Below, piece by piece: positions 1 through 9,665 of a DNA stretch of 64,000 nucleotides (positions are counted from its first letter, which is position 1; every line of letters starts with the position of its first letter). This DNA is from Eukaryota sp. TZLM1-RC (Eukaryota > Metamonada: BaSk clade). The notes below the pieces were generated by a model. The model saw nothing but the letters and a program-made list of their open reading frames with translations. It was not told the origin of the DNA and did no database searches. The DNA is taken from NCBI GenBank assembly GCA_040285825.1, contig JAUPSS010000004.1:4161658-4225657 (forward strand), read 5' to 3'. Made by a program: the position numbers and the translations under genes.

Positions 1-579
1 ATAATTTACATATTGATTAGGATTCTTCATGAATGCAGGATAATAAAAACCATTGTGGAAACTAGCAAAGTTGAAGTGCATAGCTCGAAGTAGGGCAGCT
101 AGCAGGTAAGAGTAACAAAATCCTGAAAATCGTTTTGAAAATGGACAATCTTCAGAAGGTGGGCTCCCAAGGTCCAAGTCAGAATCATCATGAAGTGAGA
201 CCAAAACAGAAAAAACTGAAGCAAGAGGACGTTCAAATAAAGTAGGGACTGGAAAGAATCGTGGATTGCTAAATAAGATTTCATCAGAGGTGAGATTCAA
301 AGTTGGGGGAGTTACAAAATCTTTACCATGATATGCTGTGAGGACAGATTTGTCCCCTCCAATGAAGAGAACATTGCCTGAATGAGAATCTAAGAGCACT
401 CCCCGACAAAACACATTGTTGAAGGATGTGTGTAGAACACTTGTGGGGAAATCTTCAAATTCAACCAAATATCTAACAAGACAACTATGAATCAGGGAGC
501 ACAGGTTAGAATGTTTATAAGTGACTAAGGTATGGTCCAAATCAAACCCAAACACATCAAAGGAAGACAATGTTTGCAT
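1..579 (-). CDS. NT5DC1-like HAD-family 5'-nucleotidase, N-terminal part
   Basis: The reading frame is open from an ATG at 577-579 to the left edge of the window (193 codons, no stop), so the gene continues outside. Residues 8-17 read DVFGFDLDHT, the HAD motif I (DxDxT) in the form typical of the cytosolic 5'-nucleotidase/NT5DC family; this is followed by LVTYKHSN and, further on, a stretch like the family's 'ASHG' region (AYHGKDF). In this family the first Asp of motif I is the nucleophile for phosphate-ester hydrolysis; the substrate of NT5DC1-type members is not well defined. A 49-bp LINE 3' end lies 19 bp upstream of the ATG. Family assignment is fairly firm; the subgroup (NT5DC1) is inferred from the N-terminal wording only. 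Confidence 0.75.
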   Translation of the reverse strand, partial: MQTLSSFDVFGFDLDHTLVTYKHSNLCSLIHSCLVRYLVEFEDFPTSVLHTSFNNVFCRGVLLDSHSGNVLFIGGDKSVLTAYHGKDFVTPPTLNLTSDEILFSNPRFFPVPTLFERPLASVFSVLVSLHDDSDLDLGSPPSEDCPFSKRFSGFCYSYLLAALLRAMHFNFASFHNGFYYPAFMKNPNQYVNY

Positions 580-597
580 TTGAGAAGATTGATTAGT

Positions 598-646
598 ATT
601 TATTGAATTTGCGCACTTGATTAAATTAAATCATAACTAATGGGAG
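598..646 (-). repeat. 49-bp LINE-A 3'-end scrap
   Basis: Nearly identical to the 3' end of the LINE-A copy at 866-914 (one visible mismatch in the first 40 bases). It is an extremely 5'-truncated LINE end, lying between the start codon of the nucleotidase gene and the hAT-2 element. Confidence 0.7.
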
Positions 647-849
647 AAGATTGATCTGAAACAATGTCAGAATCACTGAACTAGTTCGGCCGAACGTTCG
701 GCACCTACTGATACGTTCGGTTAGTTCGGCATCTCGTTTTGATTCATTAATATCAATACGCTGTTTATCTCCTCCTTCGTTTTGCTATTACACTCACTAT
801 CAACCAACAAACTAAACTTTTATTCAGAAAGTTCTACAACATCTAAATC

Positions 850-2204
850 GAAAAAATGTTTATATTTATTGAATTTGCACACTTGATTAAATTAAATCAT
901 AACTAATGGGACGACTATCATTAAACCAAGATTTCCTCTACAAAATCTTGATTTGCTTGCTGTCTAGCTAAAGCTTCTCTAATTCGATTGAAAAACCGCT
1001 GTAATCTATTAATAATGGCAAATTGAATCCGTGAACGCCATAAAAAAATATCAAATCTTTTCAAATCTCTTTCTTTGTTGTTGAATAAAAATATAAAATG
1101 AAAATCTTTTCATTGTTTTTTCTTTCACCATTTTTTGGAAGTCATCCAAAAAAGTTTCTGCTTCAACTGATAATCTTCCATTTATCGAAAATGGGAAAGC
1201 AATAAAAACCAGCTGTGTATTTCTATCGACATTTGCATCTTCAATTTCTTTATCATATTTTCTATGTTTTTCTTTTGCTTTAAAATCCAGAGCAGCCACA
1301 GGATTAAGTTTTCTTCTGTGAACCAAAGTATCGTTTGCAACATTACATGAGACAAAGTCAACAATAGCTTCAGAATTATCAATCCAATCACAGTATACAT
1401 CACCTCTATCATCAGGACTAAAATTATTCAGAGAAAGTGTTTCCTTCAGCAGGGGCTCTTTGATACACGATATCCTTGCAGTTTGTGTCATATTGAAAAC
1501 AGTGTCTCTAACAGCATCATGTAATGAAGAACGATAAGTTATCAATTTAGAGCAATTTAGAGCATGGCGCAAAGTGAGTTGAGGTGAATTCGAACAAATA
1601 CATTTTTCTTTTGATAATAATTGGTTAATGGGGATGTTCAAATATAATCTCATTTTTGTTACAAATGCTTCATTAGTGGCACACAATCCAAATCTTCGTG
1701 GTACAATGGTTACAAAAAGTGAAGAATCTGACGCCTTGTTTTCACAAACACCCTTTTCCAATAACAATGAGTGAAGATCTTGATTTAAAACAGCCGAGCT
1801 GCAAATATTATTATAAAGATCTTTTTCATACATTCCAGTCAATCTTTTCTGTAATGTTCGAAGAGTGTACTTCAAATTTAAAACATTTTTTTCTGGAATA
1901 TTGCCATTGAATGATTGGGGAAAACATCGACCCCATTTTTCTACATCAATTCTTGAAATTTCTTCATTTAATGCAAAAACAGTGGAACTTTGCGTTGTCA
2001 TCAATAAAACTTCCCAATCTGCAAATCTTTCGGAAAACTCAAAGATTGCATTTCTGCATCCACCAACAAAAGCACACGAGGTAAGAATAGAAGCCTTCGT
2101 CCACCCTAAACCACCATAATGTGGACTAAGGTAAGCATGATCTGGAATTTGAAACATTTTACATCCCAGTAATTGAGACAGAACTTTTGCACGTAACTCA
2201 TCTA
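850..2204 (-). mobile_element. LINE-A copy 1, 5'-truncated, nested in hAT-2
   Basis: A non-LTR retrotransposon fragment in minus orientation, flanked by an 11-bp target-site duplication ACATCTAAATC at 839-849 and 2205-2215. It contains the C-terminal part of a LINE polyprotein. Its 3' end is A+T-rich and is shared with copies at 598, 19005 and 49490. The duplication lies inside the hAT-2 transposase remnant, so the LINE arrived after hAT-2. Confidence 0.8.
1051..2204 (-). pseudogene. LINE-A polyprotein, C-terminal part (post-RT, CCHC and endonuclease-like regions)
   Basis: Open frame entering from the 5' truncation point and ending at 1051, about 380 residues. The start lies downstream of the reverse-transcriptase core and corresponds to the 'ELRAKVLSQLLG' thumb-region block seen in the other LINEs here. 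It contains a C-x-C-x(n)-H-x4-C zinc-knuckle pattern (CICSNSPQLTLRHALNC), followed by RGDVYCDWIDNSEAIVDFV and then KAKEKHRKYD. This arrangement resembles the CCHC plus PD-(D/E)xK restriction-like endonuclease tail of R2-type LINEs. Function is inferred from pattern order only; the copy lacks its RT. Confidence 0.6.
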
Positions 2205-2745
2205 ACATCTAAATCCAAAGTATGAGAGGCACAAGGAGAAAATAGAATATGAGGATAATCGGCGATAAGGAATGAGCAAGCGGAAAGGCAATTGGTGGCA
2301 CTGTCTGACACAATATGAGTAATTAAATTTGGGCCAACACAATCAACAACTTCTTTCAATTTTAAATAAAGTGTATAACCAGGCTTTTTTTCATCAGATA
2401 TGTTTATTGATTTAACAAAGAAAGAGAAAGTGTTGCTTACCAAAAGAATATTTAATAAAGATGAACCATTTACATCCTTCCAACCATCAAAAACAAGTGT
2501 ACGGGAACAGGAAGAGCATCATATCCTTCATGAACACGGACAGTGTTTATATCCTTGACAGAAATGGTGGATAATTGAGTACATAAGGCATATCCAGCTC
2601 TATACTCCTTGATGAAATGGGAGGAAAAGCGACGGGCTGAACCTTTTAGCATTTTACTGCAGCAGCGGCACTGTGAAGTAATATTTTTGGACACTTTATC
2701 GTAATTAACGTTGTCTAGAAGCTTGTAAACAGTGTGCTTTGGCAT
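2198..2745 (-). pseudogene. hAT-2 transposase, N-terminal remnant
   Basis: Two overlapping-frame pieces on the minus strand. The first (2745-2470) has a BED-type zinc-finger pattern: CRCC, then a histidine in RRFSSHF about 15 residues later. The second (2443-2198) carries the hAT/DUF659 core pattern SDSATNC followed by PHILFSPCASHTLDL, which matches the D-x-A-N and CAAH-x-x-DL blocks of these transposases. A frame change separates the pieces. After the LINE target site the frame runs only a few codons before a stop, so the catalytic C-terminal half and the dimerisation domain are gone. Confidence 0.65.
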
Positions 2746-2982
2746 CGAAGAAAGTTGATGTAAGGAAGGTGATTTATGTATGAATACAGATTTTTAAACA
2801 ATGAAATCTATTGTAGTAGTTGAAATAGGGATTTGGGAAAACATTTTTAAACAAAACTGTGTTGACACGTGTAAATGAACAAAAACTAGTTCAGCGTACG
2901 TTCGGAATTCTAACATTGATCTGAAATAATGGGAAATTCCCATAAATACACGATCTAATTTCGTGCGGAATAATTACAAAAA

Positions 2983-4278
2983 CTATCTACTTGTCAGATA
3001 CTGAGGCCTTTCATAACCACTCATTCTGGCTTCAGCAATCGCAAACATATTCAGACAAGCCAGCTTATTTCTATTGAAAAGCTTTGTTGAGCCTTTGTTA
3101 CTGAGTTTGCAACTTTGACTGTTACAAGCTAATAAACCATGACATGTAGTAACAGGAGTCTTTTTCCTTCTATAGAATCTGGGATTTGCTACTCTCAAAA
3201 ACGTAGTAACCTTTTCAAAAAAAACAGGACATTTTGCTGAAGTGAACGCTTCATTAATCATCAATACTTCAAATCCATTTCTTTTCAGAAATTGAGTCCA
3301 TCCAATTCCTCTAGTATGTCTCTGATGTTTCAAATTCTTGGAACCTTTTTTACCATAATCACCCATTAGAATTAAAGTGTCTTTTGGATTGCAAAATTGC
3401 TGAACAAGGCTTTTTAACAACCAACTTTCAGTCTTTTGCTTGTAATTAAAAGCTTGCATTTTATGAAGCTCCACAAGTCAAGACTATAAAAGTCAATTGT
3501 CGAAAAAACTTGCCGAAGTTTGGCAACCACAAAGTTGGAAAAATTTATAAAAGTTGCTGAATTGGCAGCAAACGCGGATAATTTGGGGTTTGCATCTTCG
3601 ATTGTCATTTCATTAGACTCTATCATCTGGTTCCTGTCGTAATCTACCTCAGTATACTTTGTCGCCCATCGTTTTTGCTTTTCATTCATCTTACTTTTCA
3701 AAGACCAGGACATCTGAGCCATTCTTAACCATTTGTACTTCTTGTCTTGATTCATCACCCGACTATTTCTTTGCTGTTGGGTTTCATTCTGAGGAACCAT
3801 GGCTAGTTCTTCATCAGTTTTTTTTACTGCCAAAATACAATAAATCACGTTTTCCAGGATAACAAACAACAATTCGTTTGTCTTGAAAAGTATCAACATC
3901 AACATCATCAATATATAAATCCGAAATACTGGCCTCGTTGTCTGGCTTACATTTCTGACCATGTAAATCCCTACGAACAAATTCTACTGCAATATTAAAT
4001 CCATCTGTGTGAATAATGTTGTTGAATTTATAGCTCTTCTGTTTGAACATTGGTTGGTTTAAGTCGAGAATATTAGACCAAAGGTCAAATTGCTGACGTG
4101 GTTTGAATTTCGTAATTTGGGCTAGTGTATTGGACATTTTCAGCGTCTGTGTAGATGGTAAATCGTCCATCAATGTTTGTTTAACAATTCTCCATAGTGT
4201 TTTTGTATCAATGGGAAAATATCCAGGGCCTACAGTGGTTGAAACAGGAGAAATATGATAAGGTTTTTTCTCTCTACT
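2983..4278 (-). pseudogene. Fz-A copy 1, Fanzor (RuvC nuclease) half of an exonuclease-Fanzor fusion
   Basis: This is the 3' half of a gene whose 5' half is at 9666-11540; the tandem LTR array sits between them. The N-terminal part has the Fanzor-type block KSYKFNNIIHTDGFNIAVEF (around 4020). A DPGKRD-like RuvC-I motif reads CYPGKRD (about 3865-3845), with the catalytic Asp replaced by Tyr. A GDYGKKG block and the RuvC-II motif INEAFTSAKC (Glu near 3252) follow. Next come cysteines CHGLLACNSQSC and a RuvC-III motif NRNKLACLNM (near 3069), where the usual Asp is Asn. Two compensating frame breaks at A-runs lie near 3825 and 3485. Fanzors are eukaryotic RNA-guided relatives of TnpB. This copy should be catalytically dead as a nuclease. 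Confidence 0.8.
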
Positions 4279-4370
4279 TGTTGGCGCCCTAAGGCTTATA
4301 TAATATGATTAGAAAATAAATCAACTTTTCCTCATTGACTTTTCTTTACTACAATAGACTTTAGGCAACA
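4279..4370 (+). repeat. mini-Gyp LTR 1
   Basis: 92-bp LTR with TGTTG...CAACA inverted ends; outer left LTR of the array, preceded by the TACT target duplication. Confidence 0.85.
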
Positions 4371-4447
4371 ATAATTATTGGCCATTTAAGAGTCAAAAGG
4401 TATACCATAACTTCAGCATTGGTGAACATCCCCAGACACTTTACAGC

Positions 4448-5114
4448 ATGTCAGACATCTTTCAGCAAGATATCTTTGACCCTAATCCCCGAACTAACAT
4501 GCAGCAGGAACCAGCGACACATATACATAATAAAGAGGGTAACGAGGCAACGGATCCGGATCCCACCTCCCCCTCCCTATAAGTGAAAGATGAAAGAGTG
4601 GACGAGGTCCCTCTATCTTCAGCAATGGAAGAGGTAACGAGAACAGACCCGGTTCCCTCTCCCCTCAAAAGAAAAGAAGAAACAGATGAGGTAACGAGAA
4701 CGGACCCGGCTCCCTCTCCCCTCAAAGCAATGGAAGAGGTAACGAGAACGGACACGGATCCTCTCCCCTCCCAATTTCAGAATCTGTCTCAAAGGGAACG
4801 GATGGAAATCCCACCTTAGACACGTCTTCTGCATTAGGAGAATATGAAGAAATTCACATAATCTCAATTTGATGAGATGGAAGGAGAAGATGACTCCAGT
4901 GATGGATCCTCCTAACAAGGACACAGAGCCTTACCTCGAATCAATGAACTTTTATTCATTCGAGCAGCTCCCTTTCTTATGGAGCCAAACACGAGAAAAG
5001 TCGACCAAATACGAGGTTACGAGTAGAAACTCCACCTCCACTGTTATTGTGCTAAAATGCAAAGATACGGTCTTTGCTCCTCTGATATTTTTAGTCGTAA
5101 AGCCAGTACTTTAA
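4448..5114 (+). pseudogene. Gag-like remnant, array unit 1
   Basis: Starts with an ATG (MSDIFQQDIFDPNPR) and stops at a TAA after 44 codons; the same frame then stays open for about 96 more codons containing three imperfect EEVTRTDPxPSPLK repeats. It finally degenerates through a frame change into a block FEQLPFLWSQTREK that matches the start of Gyp-1 Gag near 34950 (FEQLPPLWKQITK). No zinc knuckle, protease or polymerase follows. The internal TAA is present in all four units. Confidence 0.55.
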
Positions 5115-5601
5115 CAACAAAAGACGCCGCCTTCGGGTTTCTGAGGTTTGTTACTTTGCTTACTGTTGTTTTTGATCCAACATTGACCCTGCATGATCAT
5201 TAACGAATCCATTCTTCGATTCCATGATACCTTTTCTAAACGACACTACCACATTTCTCGTTTACGAAAAAGGGAAGAAGCAGAGCGCTTTATGTAACGA
5301 TTAACACATACACAACAAAGTATTCAAACACACAGATCTCTGAACGAGGCCCTTTTCAGTTATTGCTTACTACACTATACTAACATTGATGTAAAAGAGT
5401 CATAGTACATCAATTGTTGATCTTAAAAATGTAAAACCAGTATTTGTGCGAATCACAATCACTGCAACGATAATTGTAGACAATAGAAAACAGTAGAATT
5501 CAGTATTTAGTTCTTAGTAGTTATAGTTATTTAGTTATTTGTTCATAGTTTTAGTTTCATATTCATATAAGCTGATTTATTTTGAAAAAGGGAAGAAGCA
5601 G

Positions 5602-5693
5602 TGTTGGCGCCCTAAGGCTTATATAATATGATTAGAAAATAAATCAACTTTTCCTCATTGACTTTTCTTTACTACAATAGACTTTAGGCAACA
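5602..5693 (+). repeat. mini-Gyp LTR 2
   Basis: 92-bp LTR serving both as 3' LTR of unit 1 (after its purine tract at about 5583-5601) and as 5' LTR of unit 2. Confidence 0.85.
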
Positions 5694-5770
5694 ATAATTA
5701 TTGGCCATTTAAGAGTCAAAAGGTATACCATAACTTCAGCATTGGTGAACATCCCCAGACACTTTACAGC

Positions 5771-6440
5771 ATGTCAGACATCTTTCAGCAAGATATCTTT
5801 GACCCTAATCCCCGAACTAACATGCAGCAGGAACCAGCGACACATATACATAATAAAGAGGGTAACGAGGCAACGGATCCGGATCCCACCTCCCCCTCCC
5901 TATAAGTGAAAGATGAAAGAGTGGACGAGGTCCCTCTATCTTCAGCAATGGAAGAGGTAACGAGAACAGACCCGGTTCCCTCTCCCCTCAAAAAGAAAAA
6001 GAAGAAACAGATGAGGTAACGAGAACGGACCCGGCTCCCTCTCCCCTCAAAGCAATGGAAGAGGTAACGAGAACGGACACGGATCCTCTCCCCTCCCAAT
6101 TTCAGAATCTGTCTCAAAGGGAACGGATGGAAATCCCACCTTAGACACGTCTTCTGCATTAGGAGAATATGAAGAAATTCACATAATCTCAATTTGATGA
6201 GATGGAAGGAGAAGATGACTCCAGTGATGGATCCTCCTAACAAGGACACAGAGCCTTACCTCGAATCAATGAACTTTTATTCATTCGAGCAGCTCCCTTT
6301 CTTATGGAGCCAAACACGAGAAAAAGTCGACCAAATACGAGGTTACGAGTAGAAACTCCACCTCCACTGTTATTGTGCTAAAATGCAAAGATACGGTCTT
6401 TGCTCCTCTGATATTTTTAGTCGTAAAGCCAGTACTTTAA
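5771..6440 (+). pseudogene. Gag-like remnant, array unit 2
   Basis: Same remnant as in unit 1. This copy has an extra AAGA-type insertion after the first repeat (about 5990-6005), which shifts the repeat frame. Confidence 0.5.
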
Positions 6441-6926
6441 CAACAAAAGACGCCGCCTTCGGGTTTCTGAGGTTTGTTACTTTGCTTACTGTTGTTTTTG
6501 ATCCAACATTGACCCTGCATGATCATTAACGAATCCATTCTTCGATTCCATGATACCTTTCTAAACGACACTACCACATTTCTCGTTTACGAAAAAGGGA
6601 AGAAGCAGAGCGCTTTATGTAACGATTAACACATACACAACAAAGTATTCAAACACACAGATCTCTGAACGAGGCCCTTTTCAGTTATTGCTTACTACAC
6701 TATACTAACATTGATGTAAAAGAGTCATAGTACATCAATTGTTGATCTTAAAATGTAAAACCAGTATTTGTGCGAATCACAATCACTGCAACGATAATTG
6801 TAGACAATAGAAAACAGTAGAATTCAGTATTTAGTTCTTAGTAGTTATAGTTATTTAGTTATTTGTTCATAGTTTTAGTTTCATATTCATATAAGCTGAT
6901 TTATTTTTGAAAAAGGGAAGAAGCAG

Positions 6927-7019
6927 TGTTGGCGCCCTAAGGCTTATATAATATGATTAGAAAATAAATCAACTTTTCCTCATTGACTTTTTCTTTACTA
7001 CAATAGACTTTAGGCAACA
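6927..7019 (+). repeat. mini-Gyp LTR 3
   Basis: 93-bp LTR shared between units 2 and 3; one extra T in the T-run compared with the other copies. Confidence 0.85.
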
Positions 7020-7096
7020 ATAATTATTGGCCATTTAAGAGTCAAAAGGTATACCATAACTTCAGCATTGGTGAACATCCCCAGACACTTTACAGC

Positions 7097-7764
7097 ATGT
7101 CAGACATCTTTCAGCAAGATATCTTTGACCCTAATCCCCGAACTAACATGCAGCAGGAACCAGCGACACATATACATAATAAAGAGGGTAACGAGGCAAC
7201 GGATCCGGATCCCACCTCCCCCTCCCTATAAGTGAAAGATGAAAGAGTGGACGAGGTCCCTCTATCTTCAGCAATGGAAGAGGTAACGAGAACAGACCCG
7301 GTTCCCTCTCCCCTCAAAAGAAAAGAAGAAACAGATGAGGTAACGAGAACGGACCCGGCTCCCTCTCCCCTCAAAGCAATGGAAGAGGTAACGAGAACGG
7401 ACACGGATCCCTCTCCCCTCCCAATTTCAGAATCTGTCTCAAAGGGAACGGATGGAAATCCCACCTTAGACACGTCTTCTGCATTAGGAGAATATGAAGA
7501 AATTCACATAATCTCAATTTGATGAGATGGAAGGAGAAGATGACTCCAGTGATGGATCCTCCTAACAAGGACACAGAGCCTTACCTCGAATCAATGAACT
7601 TTTATTCATTCGAGCAGCTCCCTTTCTTATGGAGCCAAACACGAGAAAAGTCGACCAAATACGAGGTTACGAGTAGAAACTCCACCTCCACTGTTATTGT
7701 GCTAAAATGCAAAGATACGGTCTTTGCTCCTCTGATATTTTTAGTCGTAAAGCCAGTACTTTAA
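7097..7764 (+). pseudogene. Gag-like remnant, array unit 3
   Basis: Same organisation as unit 1: short ATG frame, TAA, repeat-bearing frame to about 7522, then the frame-shifted FEQLPFLW block to 7764. Confidence 0.5.
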
Positions 7765-8249
7765 CAACAAAAGACGCCGCCTTCGGGTTTCTGAGGTTTG
7801 TTACTTTGCTTACTGTTGTTTTGATCCAACATTGACCCTGCATGATCATTAACGAATCCATTCTTCGATTCCATGATACCTTTTCTAAACGACACTACCA
7901 CATTTCTCGTTTACGAAAAAGGGAAGAAGCAGAGCGCTTTATGTAACGATTAACACATACACAACAAAGTATTCAAACACACAGATCTCTGAACGAGGCC
8001 CTTTTCAGTTATTGCTTACTACACTATACTAACATTGATGTAAAAGAGTCATAGTACATCAATTGTTGATCTTAAAAATGTAAAACCAGTATTTGTGCGA
8101 ATCACAATCACTGCAACGATAATTGTAGACAATAGAAAACAGTAGAATTCAGTATTTAGTTCTTAGTAGTTATAGTTATTTAGTTATTTGTTCATAGTTT
8201 TAGTTTCATATTCATATAAGCTGATTTATTTTGAAAAGGGAAGAAGCAG

Positions 8250-8341
8250 TGTTGGCGCCCTAAGGCTTATATAATATGATTAGAAAATAAATCAACTTTT
8301 CCTCATTGACTTTTCTTTACTACAATAGACTTTAGGCAACA
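8250..8341 (+). repeat. mini-Gyp LTR 4
   Basis: 92-bp LTR shared between units 3 and 4. Confidence 0.85.
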
Positions 8342-8418
8342 ATAATTATTGGCCATTTAAGAGTCAAAAGGTATACCATAACTTCAGCATTGGTGAACAT
8401 CCCCAGACACTTTACAGC

Positions 8419-9086
8419 ATGTCAGACATCTTTCAGCAAGATATCTTTGACCCTAATCCCCGAACTAACATGCAGCAGGAACCAGCGACACATATACATA
8501 ATAAAGAGGGTAACAAGGCAACGGATCCGGATCCCACCTCCCCCTCCCTATAAGTGAAAGATGAAAGAGTGGACGAGGTCCCTCTATCTTCAGCAATGGA
8601 AGAGGTAACGAGAACAGACCCGGTTCCCTCTCCCCTCAAAAGAAAAGAAGAAACAGATGAGGTAACGAGAACGGACCCGGCTCCCTCTCCCCTCAAAGCA
8701 ATGGAAGAGGTAACGAGAACGGACACGGATCCCTCTCCCCTCCCAATTTCAGAATCTGTCTCAAAGGGAACGGATGGAAATCCCACCTTAGACACGTCTT
8801 CTGCATTAGGAGAATATGAAGAAATTCACATAATCTCAATTTGATGAGATGGAAGGAGAAGATGACTCCAGTGATGGATCCTCCTAACAAGGACACAGAG
8901 CCTTACCTCGAATCAATGAACTTTTATTCATTCGAGCAGCTCCCTTTCTTATGGAGCCAAACACGAGAAAAGTCGACCAAATACGAGGTTACGAGTAGAA
9001 ACTCCACCTCCACTGTTATTGTGCTAAAATGCAAAGATACGGTCTTTGCTCCTCTGATATTTTTAGTCGTAAAGCCAGTACTTTAA
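8419..9086 (+). pseudogene. Gag-like remnant, array unit 4
   Basis: Same organisation as unit 1, with a few base changes (for example GAGG to AAGG near 8515). Confidence 0.5.
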
Positions 9087-9573
9087 CAACAAAAGACGCC
9101 GCCTTCGGGTTTCTGAGGTTTGTTACTTTGCTTACTGTTGTTTTTGATCCAACATTGACCCTGCATGATCATTAACGAATCCATTCTTCGATTCCATGAT
9201 ACCTTTTCTAAACGACACTACCACGTTTCTCGTTTACGAAAAAGGGAAGAAGCAGAGCGCTTTATGTAACGATTAACACATACACAACAAAGTATTCAAA
9301 CACACAGATCTCTGAACGAGGCCCTTTTCAGTTATTGCTTACTACACTATACTAACATTGATGTAAAAGAGTCATAGTACATCAATTGTTGATCTTAAAA
9401 ATGTAAAACCAGTGTTTGTGCGAATCACAATCACTGCAACGATAATTGTAGACAATAGAAAACAGTAGAATTCAGTATTTAGTTCTTAGTAGTTATAGTT
9501 ATTTAGTTATTTGTTCATAGTTTTAGTTTCATATTCATATAAGCTGATTTATTTTGAAAAAGGGAAGAAGCAG

Positions 9574-9665
9574 TGTTGGCGCCCTAAGGCTTATATAATA
9601 TGATTAGAAAATAAATCAACTTTTCCTCATTGACTTTTCTTTACTACAATAGACTTTAGGCAACA
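9574..9665 (+). repeat. mini-Gyp LTR 5
   Basis: 92-bp outer right LTR of the array, followed by the TACT target duplication and then the Fz-A reading frame on the other strand. Confidence 0.85.

Larger units (their letters stand above)
662..2918 (-). mobile_element. hAT-2 DNA transposon (deletion derivative, interrupted by a LINE)
   Basis: Both ends start with CAATGTYAGAAT when read inward (662 onward on the plus strand; 2918 downward on the minus strand), and both ends carry copies of TTCGG/GAACTAGTT-type motifs. A perfect 8-bp duplication ATCTGAAA flanks it at 654-661 and 2919-2926, the size typical of hAT elements. Without the nested LINE (850-2204) it is only about 0.9 kb and keeps just the N-terminal part of a transposase gene, so it is non-autonomous. 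Confidence 0.8.
4279..9665 (+). mobile_element. Tandem array of four mini-LTR retroelements (five shared LTRs)
   Basis: Five LTRs of 92-93 bp alternate with four internal regions of about 1.23 kb; period 1323, 1325, 1323 and 1324 bp. Units are nearly identical, differing by single bases and small indels. LTRs start TGTTGGCGCC and end GGCAACA. Each internal region ends in a purine tract (GAAAAAGGGAAGAAGCAG) directly before the next LTR. The array is flanked by a 4-bp duplication TACT at 4275-4278 and 9666-9669, so it behaves as a single insertion into Fz-A. LTR, purine tract and 3' untranslated region match Gyp-1 (34.8-40.9 kb), so these are internally deleted derivatives of that gypsy family, without RT, RNase H or integrase. 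Confidence 0.9.

Noticed and set aside
3480-3840. The two frame breaks of Fz-A copy 1 as tiny introns
   Set aside because: The first could be read as a 25-nt GT...AG intron, but the only matching candidate for the second (26 nt) leads straight to a stop; both breaks lie in or next to A-runs, so frameshift mutation is simpler.
4619-4760. CRISPR-like direct repeats
   Set aside because: The three short repeats are coding-like EEVTRTDPxPSPLK units in a gag relic, without uniform spacers, in a eukaryotic retroelement.
4279-9665. The repeated minus-strand frames (MSLLGGSITGVIF...) as a multi-copy host or secreted protein family
   Set aside because: They are antisense to the gag relic and span LTR-element sequence; their repetition is explained by the tandem array.
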